In this document: piece by piece, positions 1-7,383 of the stretch
Position numbering within the stretch: the stretch's first letter is position 1
How the letters are laid out: each line of letters begins with the position of its first letter
Assembly: GCA_963676345.2 (NCBI GenBank)
Contig: CAXXTS010000006.1
Span: forward strand, 124,001-188,000
Length of the DNA stretch: 64,000 nt
Origin: G963665925 sp963676345
GTDB lineage: Bacteria; Bacillota; Clostridia; Peptostreptococcales; Acidaminobacteraceae
Direction of reading: 5' to 3'
Position numbers and translations under genes: made by a program
Notes under the pieces: generated by a model
What the model was told of the DNA's origin: nothing
What the model saw: the letters and a program-made list of their open reading frames with translations, nothing else
Databases searched by the model: none

Positions 1-604
1 TTATTGGTCAACTTGAACTCGATGAATCGCTTTCATCTCGAGACCTTATCAATACACAAATGCGCGCTATCCTAGATGAAGCAACGGATCCATGGGGCAT
101 CAAGGTTAACCGAGTGGAAGTGAAGAACATTCAAATCCACCAGCTGACATTCAAGAAGCTATGGAAAAGCAGATGCGTGCTGAACGTGAAAGACGTGAAG
201 CCATTCTGCGTGCAGAAGGACAAAAGAAATCAGCGGTTCTTGTTGCAGAAGGTCAGAAAGAGTCAGCTATTCTTGAAGCTGAGGCCAAAAAAACGAGCCC
301 GCATTTTAGATGCCGAAGCCATAAAAGAATCAAAAATTCGTCAGGCAGAAGGTGAAGCGGAAGCTATTCTAAAGGTACAGGAGGCGACAGCCCCGCGGTA
401 TTGAAATGATTAAGAAGTCCTGCACCTGATCAAGGCGTGTTGACCCTTAAGAGCTTCGAAGCCCTTGAAAAAGTGGCCGACGGCAAGTCTACAAAGCTTA
501 TTATTCCATCGGAAATGCAAAATGTCGCGTCACTTGTGGCATCGGTTACTGAAATTGCAAAGACAACTAAAGAAGCAGATATTCCTGATGATGCCAAGGC
601 ATAA
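1..604 (+). pseudogene. SPFH/band-7 (stomatin/prohibitin-like) protein, C-terminal part, frameshifted
   Basis: The window opens inside this gene, so its N-terminus is missing. The readable parts give a band-7/SPFH protein: an end-of-SPFH segment (RDLINTQMRAILDEATDPWG, then VNRVEVKNIQI) followed by an Ala/Glu/Arg-rich coiled coil (EKQMRAERERREAILRAEGQ) and a C-terminal tail ending at the TAA at 602-604. Such membrane-anchored proteins form oligomeric scaffolds and often work with NfeD-type partners; none is visible here. The frame breaks at least four times: a base seems lost near 136-140 (ATCCACC), one A seems extra in the run at 287-293, one C in CCCC at 391-394 and one C near 419-420. Correcting these four places gives one continuous reading frame. 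Whether they are true mutations or base-calling errors cannot be decided from the sequence. Confidence 0.75.
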
Positions 605-716
605 CTAGATAAAGCTCTAATTTGAAACGGACATAAGTTTTCAATGAAGCTCAATACAGATTGAATTAATACGATGTATGCCGGCTGGTTTAATCAGCGG
701 TAAGAACATTAAACTT

Positions 717-774
717 AAACCCGAAACACCTCTGAGATGTAATTCGAATCTCAGGCGTGTCTTTGGGTTTTTTT
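717..774 (+). terminator. Intrinsic terminator after the SPFH gene
   Basis: A long hairpin pairs AAACCCGAAACACCTCTGAG with CTCAGGCGTGTCTTTGGGTT around a short AT-rich loop, and ends in a run of eight T. It lies about 110 nt after the SPFH stop codon and is immediately followed by repeat element copy 1. Confidence 0.8.
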
Positions 775-782
775 CGGAAGAG

Positions 783-905
783 ACAAAGCAAGGCATGATA
801 AAAAAGGAGTAGGCGCGGTTGTGTGTGAAACACAAAACTGAGCCTACTCCTTTTTTGTCCTATATGGCGCGACTGGCTTTCGTGGGCAACTGCGAGTTAC
901 TCTGG
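783..905 (+). repeat. Variable-stem hairpin element, copy 1
   Basis: 5' box ACAAAGCAAGGC (783-794), then a left arm containing AAAAAAGGAGTAGGC, an apex with TTGTGT/ACACAA, a right arm (836-861) and the 3' box starting ATATGGCGCG at 862. A weak second hairpin (AACT-GCG-AGTT, 888-898) follows. Box-to-box spacing is 79 nt. The arms match over 15 bp but not near the apex, so this copy is the least perfect of five. It starts 9 nt after the T-tract of the preceding terminator. The region 605-1101 holds only this element, the terminator and an AT-rich stretch (about 1000-1080) that probably carries the promoter of the next gene. Confidence 0.7.
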
Positions 906-1101
906 CATTTTTTCAGGGTGTGATGAATCCGCGATGACTTATAGTTTCATGAGAGACAAGGGGAAAATGTAGGTGGGAAGTTGTATTGATATTAAGCTTA
1001 TGATTATTAAAATTAAATTAGAAATCAATTATATTAATTGACTAATTAATATAATCAAATATATTATTTAAATATAGAAAGTTACAGGAAAGGATGCTCC
1101 T

Positions 1102-1488
1102 ATGAAAAAAACTGTGATTGGAACCTGTCCGGTCTGTGCTGCAAAGTTAAAAGTTGCAAAACTCCACTGTCATCATTGCAGTACATCTATAGAAGGTGAT
1201 TTTGAACTGGACAAGTTCAGTTATTTAACAAAGGAACAAAAGTGGTTTATTGAAGTGTTTGTTAAAAACAGAGGCAACATTAAGGAAATTGAAAAAGAGC
1301 TGGGGATTTCTTACCCGACTGTTCGCCGTAATTTGGATCAAGTTATTGAAGCGCTGGGATACAAGACACAAGAGAAGAAGCCAGACATAGATAAGAAAGC
1401 GATTCTTGAACAGCTAGACCGGGGAGAAATTAGCTCAGAAGAGGCGTTAAGACGGCTCAGCGGCGAAGAATCAAAGACCAAGGCGTAA
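1102..1488 (+). CDS. DUF2089-family protein (zinc-ribbon plus HTH)
   Basis: 128 aa. The N-terminus has two CxxC pairs (CPVCAAKLKVAKLHCHHC), as in a small zinc ribbon. A helix-turn-helix-like segment follows at about residues 50-85 (KEIEKELGISYPTVRRNLDQ). The C-terminus (DKKAILEQLDRGEISSEEAL) resembles the short helical motif found in YvlB/SHOCT-like proteins. DUF2089 members are thought to be DNA-binding regulators; no target is known to me. The start is supported by AGGAAAGGATG upstream. It is followed after 13 nt by the next gene, which shares the same kind of helical motif, so the two form an operon. The reading frame is intact although the genes on either side are broken. Confidence 0.8.
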   Translation: MKKTVIGTCPVCAAKLKVAKLHCHHCSTSIEGDFELDKFSYLTKEQKWFIEVFVKNRGNIKEIEKELGISYPTVRRNLDQVIEALGYKTQEKKPDIDKKAILEQLDRGEISSEEALRRLSGEESKTKA

Positions 1489-1501
1489 GGGAGGCCATGA
1501 A

Positions 1502-1888
1502 ATGACATCTGAAAAAATGCAAATTTTAAAAATGATTGAAGACGGTAAAATTACTGCTGAAGAAGGTATGAAGCTAATGGGGGCTATTGAATCGGATCAA
1601 AACCAGACAGATGTGGCCGTAATAGAATCTGCTGCGGCATCTGGTGCAAGCCCAAGAAGACTTAGAGTACGTGTTGAAAAAAATGGTAAAGAGACAGTCA
1701 ATATTAAGATCCCGCTGAGCCTTGTGAATGTTGGTCTTAAAATTGGCAAGAAGTTTTCGCCAGAGCTTCAGGAAAGTATGGGCAATATCGACATGGACGA
1801 AATTGTGCGTATGATTCAAGAAGGTGCAGAAGGGCGTCTTGTTGAGGTTGATGATGGCGATGAACACGTAGAAATATTTGTTGAGTAA
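1502..1888 (+). CDS. YvlB/SHOCT-like domain protein
   Basis: 128 aa. Residues 1-30 (MTSEKMQILKMIEDGKITAE, then EGMKLM) match the helical SHOCT-like/YvlB N-terminal motif seen in envelope-stress gene clusters of Firmicutes. The rest is a soluble domain (RLRVRVEKNGKETVNIKIPL) with an acidic C-terminus. No signal peptide or membrane segment is seen. The start has a strong GGGAGG about 8 nt upstream and lies 13 nt after the DUF2089 gene. The pair probably acts in envelope-stress regulation together with DUF4097/DUF1700 proteins such as those at 5322-6802; that link is inference from family context. Confidence 0.7.
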   Translation: MTSEKMQILKMIEDGKITAEEGMKLMGAIESDQNQTDVAVIESAAASGASPRRLRVRVEKNGKETVNIKIPLSLVNVGLKIGKKFSPELQESMGNIDMDEIVRMIQEGAEGRLVEVDDGDEHVEIFVE

Positions 1889-1931
1889 AAAGCCATTAAA
1901 CTGCAGGTGGTTCTTCAATGAAAAGATAAAT

Positions 1932-1970
1932 AAAACAGGTGTAGCACATATGAAGTGCGGCACCTGTTTT
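1932..1970. terminator. Bidirectional intrinsic terminator
   Basis: AAAACAGGTG pairs with CACCTGTTTT around a loop containing GCAC/GTGC. A-runs and T-runs flank both sides, which suits a terminator shared by the convergent YvlB-like gene (plus) and amidohydrolase gene (minus). Confidence 0.8.
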
Positions 1971-2008
1971 CATTTGTATAGGGCTTATATAAGTATGTAT
2001 GTGCTGGG

Positions 2009-3638
2009 TTATATAGACGCTTTATAAGCACAAGTGCCGTCCACCCATGTTTCGCAAACTGCAATGTCAAGCAGTGCCTTATGTTCAACTTCAAGCGGAT
2101 TTTGATCAAGTATGACAAAGTCAGCCAGTTTACCAGCTTCAAGGGTTCCCTTTAGGGATTCTTCTGACGAGGCATAAGCACCACCGGTGGTGTAAGCCTT
2201 TAAGTGCGGTAAAGACATCTATTTTTTCTTCCGGCATCCAGCCGCCTTGAGGGCTACCGCTTAGATCCGTTCGCGATACAGCGCTGTAGAGGTTGGGCAT
2301 GATATCCATTGCTTCAACTGGACAGTCAGACCCAAATGCAAGCGGAATACCTTTGTCGATCATAGTATGCCATGCATAGGTGCTTTTCATGCGCTGGTGT
2401 CCTAATCTATCTGAGACTATATTTTTGTCATACTGAATAAAGATGGGGCTGGATGTGTGCGATAACCCCAAGTGCCTGCATTCTATCAAACTGATCCGGT
2501 CGCGTGATTTGACAGTGGACAATACTGTTTCTAAGTTGGGTGCGGGGATAGGCGTTCCCTGGCCAGTTCAAAAGCATCTAGGGCCATGTCTATTGTTCTG
2601 TCTCCAATGGCATGAATGGCGGTTGAAATGCCGTATTCAGTGGCAATTAGGACCATATCATTCAAGGTCTGTTGTGTATACATAGCGATACCGCAGGTCT
2701 CGGGTGCGTCCTCATAAGGCTTTGTAAGATAAGCCGTTCTGGCTCCAAGGGATCCGTCGGCCAGAATTTTAAGAGGGCCTTCTTTAAAAAATCCACTCGC
2801 ACGTCCTGTCTTGTATCCCTGCTCAATGAAGTATTTGAAGTTTTCCGGGGTCCTAAACAAGGCTTGTTCGTCTATACGAAGGGGCAAGCGCCCTTGGCTG
2901 CCCATTGTCATGCAGTATTTGAAGGATTGTTTGAGACAATGAAAGTGGGTGAACACACAAGTCATCACTCTGTACAGAAGTGAAGCCTTGGCTGAGTGCA
3001 TACTGACCACCAGCGGTTATGGCATCTTCTATATCTTTCTTGCTAGGCGCTGGAAGGTGCTTCAATAAAAGATTCATGGCATTCTCACGAAGTATGCCAG
3101 TAGGATTTCCGCTCGAGTCAGTATCAAAAGTCCCACCTGGTGGCTGTGGGTGTATCACTGGTGATACCTGCTATTTCAAGCGCCTTTGAGTTGCAGACCA
3201 GTATATGACCACAGGCTCGATTTAGGACAACGGGACGGTCTGAAACAACCGCATCTAGGTCTGAGGCCGATGGCATTTCTTTTGTATCGAAATAGTCTTG
3301 GTTCCACCCCACGGCCACGAATCCACTGATGTGACGTTTGTTTTGAGAAAGCATTTAAACCTTCCTGGAGTTCCTCTATAGAATGTGTGTTTTCGTGAGT
3401 TTGCAAATTTTAAAGAGACTCTCCAAAACACCAGCAGGTGCATATGTGAATCATTAAAGCCAGGCAGGAGTGTACGCCCTTTCAGATCAATGAAAACATC
3501 AATGTCATCGTGTGATGCCTTGATTGTTTCCAGTCTGCCGGTCTGACATATGTATTGATCTTGTATCAGCATTGCTTCAACGGTTTCATTTGCCTTTGTC
3601 ATTGGGATGATGCTACCCCCGTAAAAAAGTTTTTTCAT
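2009..3638 (-). pseudogene. YtcJ-like metal-dependent amidohydrolase, frameshifted along its length
   Basis: Pieces in all three minus-strand frames join into one protein of about 540 aa, the usual length for amidohydrolase family 3 (YtcJ-like). In order they show a start MKKLFYGGSI, the metal-binding PGFNDSHMHL near residue 70, the catalytic-domain pieces RGRG.NQDYFD and SDRPVVLNRACGH, then TAIHAIGDR, LAFGSDCPVE and the C-terminal strand AGKLADFVILDQNPL. The start has a good context at 3636-3638 and the stop lies at about 2009. Judging by frame order, about seven to nine one-base shifts occur, all readable as single insertions, for example an extra C in CCCC near 2444. No segment is deleted. 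The sequence therefore looks like an intact gene read with insertion errors, or a very recently inactivated one. Confidence 0.75.
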
Positions 3639-3727
3639 ATAAACGCCTCATTTCTAGGTGATTTTCATATATAAATTTCATCTATTCTTTTTATTGAATA
3701 TTTCGCGGAGTTTCTTTTTATGACTTC

Positions 3728-3771
3728 AAAAAACCAGCAGGCTGACGCAGGAATATGCGTAAGTCCGCTGG
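3728..3771 (-). terminator. Intrinsic terminator (minus strand) of the FliD-like gene
   Basis: On the minus strand CCAGCG pairs with the CTGCTGG end of an imperfect hairpin containing ACGCA/TGCGT, followed by TTTTTT. It sits just downstream of the stop at 3782-3784. Confidence 0.65.
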
Positions 3772-3781
3772 ATTATGTGTT

Positions 3782-5061
3782 CTAGAAAAATACATCAATT
3801 ATGGAGCCCTTGTTAAAAAGTGAGTTGACACTAACTGGTGTCAGATCCTGTGAATAACTGTAGTTGTATGTTTTTAAACCACGCGGGAGTGCGGCGGGTT
3901 TAAAGACATCACCAGCGGCTTCGAGTGCACTGGAAGCCTTAGATGCCCACTCTGTTTACAGCGTTTTGCAAGGCCTTAACGGCACGTTGATCCTCGGTTT
4001 TGTCAGACTCGAATTTTTCTGTGAGCATTTGTTCATCAATAACAAGTGTGTCGTTTTCAGTAAATTCTATACCAACGGCTTCGAAGGCCTCGGTGTGTTC
4101 AGTAGCGGCTTGAAGCAGTTGCTTATGAATGAGGTCGGTCTGAATTGCTGTTCATTCCCTGAAGATAAATCATAGCTTCATTAAAGCTATTGGCAAAGCG
4201 TTTTGCCGAAGTCAGAGCGCCCACACCAGAAACGTCAATATACAAATCAAAGGGTATGGTTGTCTCCTGATTGATTTGAATGCCGATTCTCACCGCCGTC
4301 TATTTCAACCAAATTGCTTGTACTGGTTATGATGGCTTCGTTTTACACGTAAGACTGCGTCCCTGTGCTGGTTCAAATACTTTACTCAGTCCAAGTGCTT
4401 CGCCGAGGTTGCCGCTGATAGAAAACTGATTTTGTATCACCAGATTCATTGCTCAGAACTTCAAGCTGTATTTGAGCGTCCTTGTGTTTGAACAATGTCT
4501 GCATGAATGCCAAGATCCTCTTGGTTAATTGAGTCGGCAATGGCGGTTAAGAGTTCTTCATAGGTCTGATCTTCTGATGTTTCAATAAGCAAGTCAGTGG
4601 CTTCGGTTTCTGTTTGAATTTCGATATGATTGGTGGTTTCAAGCAAATCAGTTTCAGCATCAGGTGCATAACTTTCTGTTCGACTTAACTGCTGAGATGC
4701 GACTTGTTCAACATCGATTTCATAGCTGGATATGTCTGCACCGTCTTTTACAAGTATGTTTACAGCCGGTGAGTCGTATTCTGCACGGCGCGAGGTCGCT
4801 TCTTGGACGTTTTCTTCTGAGAGTGCCTGTGCATTTTCTTCCAAGGTCCCAAATTTTTGTCTTAAAGGTATCATAAGAATCTGAATGAGACCTATAAGCG
4901 TCGTAATCGATAAGCTGCTTATAGGTTTTGTTGAGTCCCGTCTCCAAATAACATGGACGTTGCAATGCGGCGCAGGAGATTCCGAGGGTACTTCTCAAGT
5001 CTCTGCGACTGATGTTGAATAGATTATATATGCTGTTGTATGCATAAAGTCCATCTAACAT
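3782..5061 (-). pseudogene. FliD-like (flagellar cap-like) protein, frameshifted
   Basis: The start ATG at 5061 follows a perfect GGAGGTG and gives MLDGLYAYNSIYNLFNISRR. The reading frame breaks soon after and continues in other minus-strand frames to a stop at 3782-3784, about 425 aa in total. Pieces resemble FliD: an N-terminal SSYEIDVEQVASQQL (compare the YTINVTQLA type of motif), the middle SINQEDLGIHADIVQ, and a C-terminal GIEFTENDTLVIDEQMLTEK (compare the FliD GI...DGTLSLDE motif). I rate the FliD similarity as moderate, since the gene stands alone without other flagellar genes. At least five or six frame changes occur. As with its neighbours, almost no sequence is lost, so sequencing error is a serious alternative to decay. 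Confidence 0.5.
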
Positions 5062-5321
5062 AACATCACCTCCATTTGGACACACTCCACCTTCTACTAT
5101 TATTATACCCCTTTTTTCAAAAGAATAGCATGAAAGTCCATGCTTTCTATTTAAAATAAAGAATGTATCATTTCTTCTTAACACGGGGAGCAGGATCGAT
5201 GATTTATAGAATGAAGGTTTTAATGTAATTCTAAGAAACTATTAATACACTTATCCTTTTTAGGTGGCTCAACCGGTGGTATTCTATAATTGTAAATACG
5301 TGTAATGTATGGAGGTGTATC

Positions 5322-5915
5322 ATGCAAAAAGACGAATTCCTGCAAAAGCTTGAGCAACTTCTGGCTTCTATGCCGGACTCAGAGCGAAATGATATTTTAT
5401 ATGATTATGATGAACATATAAGAGCAGCGACTGAAAAGGGACTGGATGAAGAACATGTAATTGCTTCACTCGGAACACCGGAAACAATCGCTAAGCAATA
5501 CAGAGTCAAAAAATACATAGATAAGGCAGAGCGCTCTGGGAGTACAGCCAGCGTTTTCAGGGCAATCCTTGCAACACTGGGTCTGGGCCTTTTCAATATC
5601 ATCTTTATTATGGGTCCCTTTATGGCGGTTTGTGCCGGTCTTCTCGCTTTAGGCCTGCTTTCTCTTGCTATTTTGATAGCGGGTGCCGGGTTTATTATTG
5701 CTGGCATATTTCCTCAACTCATCAGTGGAATAGACTTTACAGCCATGGCTGTTGAACTGCAAGGGAATGTGACAGCGGTCATGCTCTTTGGTGGTGTTGG
5801 GACCATGTGTCTAGGGGGTCTTGTCGCTATGGGATCTGTAGCGATTACGAAGGTTTTCTTAAAAGTGACGATAAAATATTTGAGACTGAATATGAGTCTG
5901 ATTCGCTCTGCGTAG
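5322..5915 (+). CDS. DUF1700 (HAAS-domain) membrane protein
   Basis: 197 aa. Residues 1-75 form the helical HAAS domain typical of DUF1700 (MQKDEFLQKLEQLLASMPDS, then ERNDILYDYDEHI). Three hydrophobic segments follow at about 85-110, 112-135 and 150-175. In Firmicutes these proteins usually sit between a PadR regulator and a DUF4097 protein and are linked to membrane-stress sensing. Here no PadR gene is adjacent, but a DUF4097 gene starts 11 nt downstream. The start is supported by GGAGGTG about 6 nt upstream, and a TATAAT-like box lies at 5285-5290. It is the first fully intact gene after the frameshifted block. Confidence 0.85.
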   Translation: MQKDEFLQKLEQLLASMPDSERNDILYDYDEHIRAATEKGLDEEHVIASLGTPETIAKQYRVKKYIDKAERSGSTASVFRAILATLGLGLFNIIFIMGPFMAVCAGLLALGLLSLAILIAGAGFIIAGIFPQLISGIDFTAMAVELQGNVTAVMLFGGVGTMCLGGLVAMGSVAITKVFLKVTIKYLRLNMSLIRSA

Positions 5916-5926
5916 GGGAGGTTTCT

Positions 5927-6802
5927 ATGAGAAGGGCTGCACTATGGCTGTTTTTTATAATGATTGTGTCGTATGCGATTGCATTTTCGGCAGTTGATGA
6001 AATGGATTTAAATTTTGAAGAGTTTGTTCACAGTATAAAGGAAGACAATGTTCTTTTGTTTGATGACGGAGAGCAGATGGACCTTAAACAGGAGGCTCTG
6101 CTCAGTGCTGAAAACGTGACTCGAATAGAAGTGGTCGTTATCAGCTCAGATGTGAAAATACGAACTGAGAAGCGTACGGATGTTCTTGCTGAGCTAAGCG
6201 GAAGCTATAAAGCGGTGCCGGCATACGTGCCCCCGAAGCTTGAAATGGATCAAGATGGTGATGTTATGAGGGTTCGAGTTGAGCATCAGAACCAGCATGG
6301 GTTTGTGACATCATTGTCAACAGAACTCACCCTTATTGTGCCTGAGCAATATAAGAATGCAGTCGACATTAAAACGACATCAGGAGATGTTGAAGTGTCC
6401 CATGGTGCATACAGCGGTATTGATATTCGGACAGTTTCAGGTGAAGTAGAGCTTGAGTATGTAAGCCCAGAACTGAGTCGTGTAAAAACAACATCAGGCG
6501 ATATTGAAATAGAGCGTGCGAGCGGCGGACTGGATGTAGAGAGTGTTTCAGGAGAGATAGATGTGCGTTTTGACGCTTTGGTATCAGACATTAGCCTGAA
6601 ATCGACATCGGGAGATGTGAAAGTGGCTGTTCCTGAAGAGGCTTCATTCACTGTAGATTTTAAATCAACGTCGGGTCGGATTGAAAGGACCCGAGACATA
6701 ATCGTTGATGTGGAGGGTGATCATATTCTAAGAGGTGGAACAAACGGGCAAACCTATGACATTGATGTGCGTACCGTGTCAGGTGATATTACACTCAGAT
6801 AA
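5927..6802 (+). CDS. DUF4097 beta-strand repeat protein
   Basis: 291 aa starting at ATG 5927 with GGGGAGG upstream, giving MRRAALWLFFIMIVSYAIAF as a signal anchor. From about residue 140 the protein is a repetitive beta-strand domain in which TTSGDVEV / TVSGEVEL / TTSGDIEI / SVSGEIDV / STSGDVKV recur about every 20 residues. This is the hallmark of DUF4097 (YvlB/LiaX-like) proteins. Some family members take part in envelope-stress responses. It is translationally grouped with the DUF1700 gene just upstream. The function here is not established. Confidence 0.85.
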   Translation: MRRAALWLFFIMIVSYAIAFSAVDEMDLNFEEFVHSIKEDNVLLFDDGEQMDLKQEALLSAENVTRIEVVVISSDVKIRTEKRTDVLAELSGSYKAVPAYVPPKLEMDQDGDVMRVRVEHQNQHGFVTSLSTELTLIVPEQYKNAVDIKTTSGDVEVSHGAYSGIDIRTVSGEVELEYVSPELSRVKTTSGDIEIERASGGLDVESVSGEIDVRFDALVSDISLKSTSGDVKVAVPEEASFTVDFKSTSGRIERTRDIIVDVEGDHILRGGTNGQTYDIDVRTVSGDITLR

Positions 6803-6917
6803 AATAGTCTGACGATTCAGATTTGTGATTTAATTTGAATTTCGTATATTCTGCAACAAAAAGGCTTGCAAACCACAATGGCTCGTGATAGTATAACATC
6901 AAATGAGCAACTGCATA

Positions 6918-7034
6918 AGGATTTCTTTAAACAGGTCCGAGAGACCTGCAAGAACTTGAAGTAAGCGCACTTGGGTTAGGTGTGTCTTGCATATTAGGGT
7001 ATTCAGCTTCTTGCGGTCGCAGGAAGCTTTTTTT
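6918..7034 (+). promoter_or_regulatory. PyrR-binding attenuator leader of the uracil permease gene
   Basis: The segment TTTCTTTAAACAGGTCCGAG (6923-6942), continuing AGACCTGC, matches the conserved PyrR-binding loop of pyr leaders (ARUCCNGNGAGGYU type, after a CUUUAAACAG context). GCAAGAA at 6948-6954 can pair with TTCTTGC at 7008-7014, the left side of the terminator at 7005-7034, giving a classic antiterminator/terminator choice. By analogy with Bacillus pyr leaders, PyrR bound to UMP would favour termination and reduce uracil uptake. A TATAAC-like -10 lies at 6892-6897. The gene itself starts 350 nt further on, with extra repeat DNA in between. Confidence 0.85.
7005..7034 (+). terminator. 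Attenuator terminator of the uracil permease leader
   Basis: AGCTTCTTGC-GGTC-GCAGGAAGCT followed by seven T. This is the terminator half of the PyrR-controlled switch; repeat element copy 2 begins 10 nt after its T-tract. Confidence 0.85.
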
Positions 7035-7043
7035 ACGTGTAAT

Positions 7044-7160
7044 ACAAAGAAATGCACACGTGCACGCATGACAAGTCTGTCGTGCTAGCACGAAACAGAC
7101 TTGTCATGCGTGCGCGTGTATATGGCGCGTATCGCGACATGAGCAATCGAAGATTGCTCT
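7044..7160 (+). repeat. Variable-stem hairpin element, copy 2 (inside the uracil permease leader)
   Basis: 5' box ACAAAGAAATGC (7044-7055). Left arm to 7080 with GCATGACAAGTCTGT, palindromic apex CGTGCTAGCACG, right arm 7094-7119, 3' box ATATGGCGCGTATCGCGAC from 7120, and second hairpin GAGCAATC-GAA-GATTGCTC (7141-7159). Box-to-box spacing is 76 nt. It lies between the attenuator and the coding region, so every read-through uracil permease mRNA carries it. Confidence 0.8.
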
Positions 7161-7177
7161 GTAATTCTAATTAAAAA

Positions 7178-7263
7178 GAAAAGCTTGAAAGAAAAGCTTG
7201 AAAGAAAAGCTTGAAAGAAAAGCTTGAAAGAAAAGCTTGAAAGAAAAGCTTGAAAGAAAAGCT
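7178..7263 (+). repeat. 13-bp tandem repeat, about 6.6 copies
   Basis: Six perfect copies of GAAAAGCTTGAAA (7178-7255) plus a partial seventh. It directly follows repeat element copy 2 in the 5' untranslated region of the uracil permease gene. The copy number could change by slipped-strand mispairing. Confidence 0.95.
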
Positions 7264-7383
7264 AAAAAGCAAAGCTTATCAAAATCTGAATTACTCTGTT
7301 ATTGAAAGCATTCTCTAAGTATGACGCGCGCAACTGTCTCAACTTATTAATTGGTCCGGCGAGGCCGAAATAGGAGGGTAAAT

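Noticed and set aside
60..404. Open frame of 114 aa near the left edge as an independent gene
   Set aside because: Its N-terminal part is in frame with the SPFH protein and the rest is an out-of-frame reading of the same coiled coil; it is a product of the frameshifts.
3864..4175. Plus-strand 103-aa frame opposite the FliD-like gene
   Set aside because: The minus strand here reads as FliD-like protein pieces; the plus frame has no ribosome site and is a shadow.
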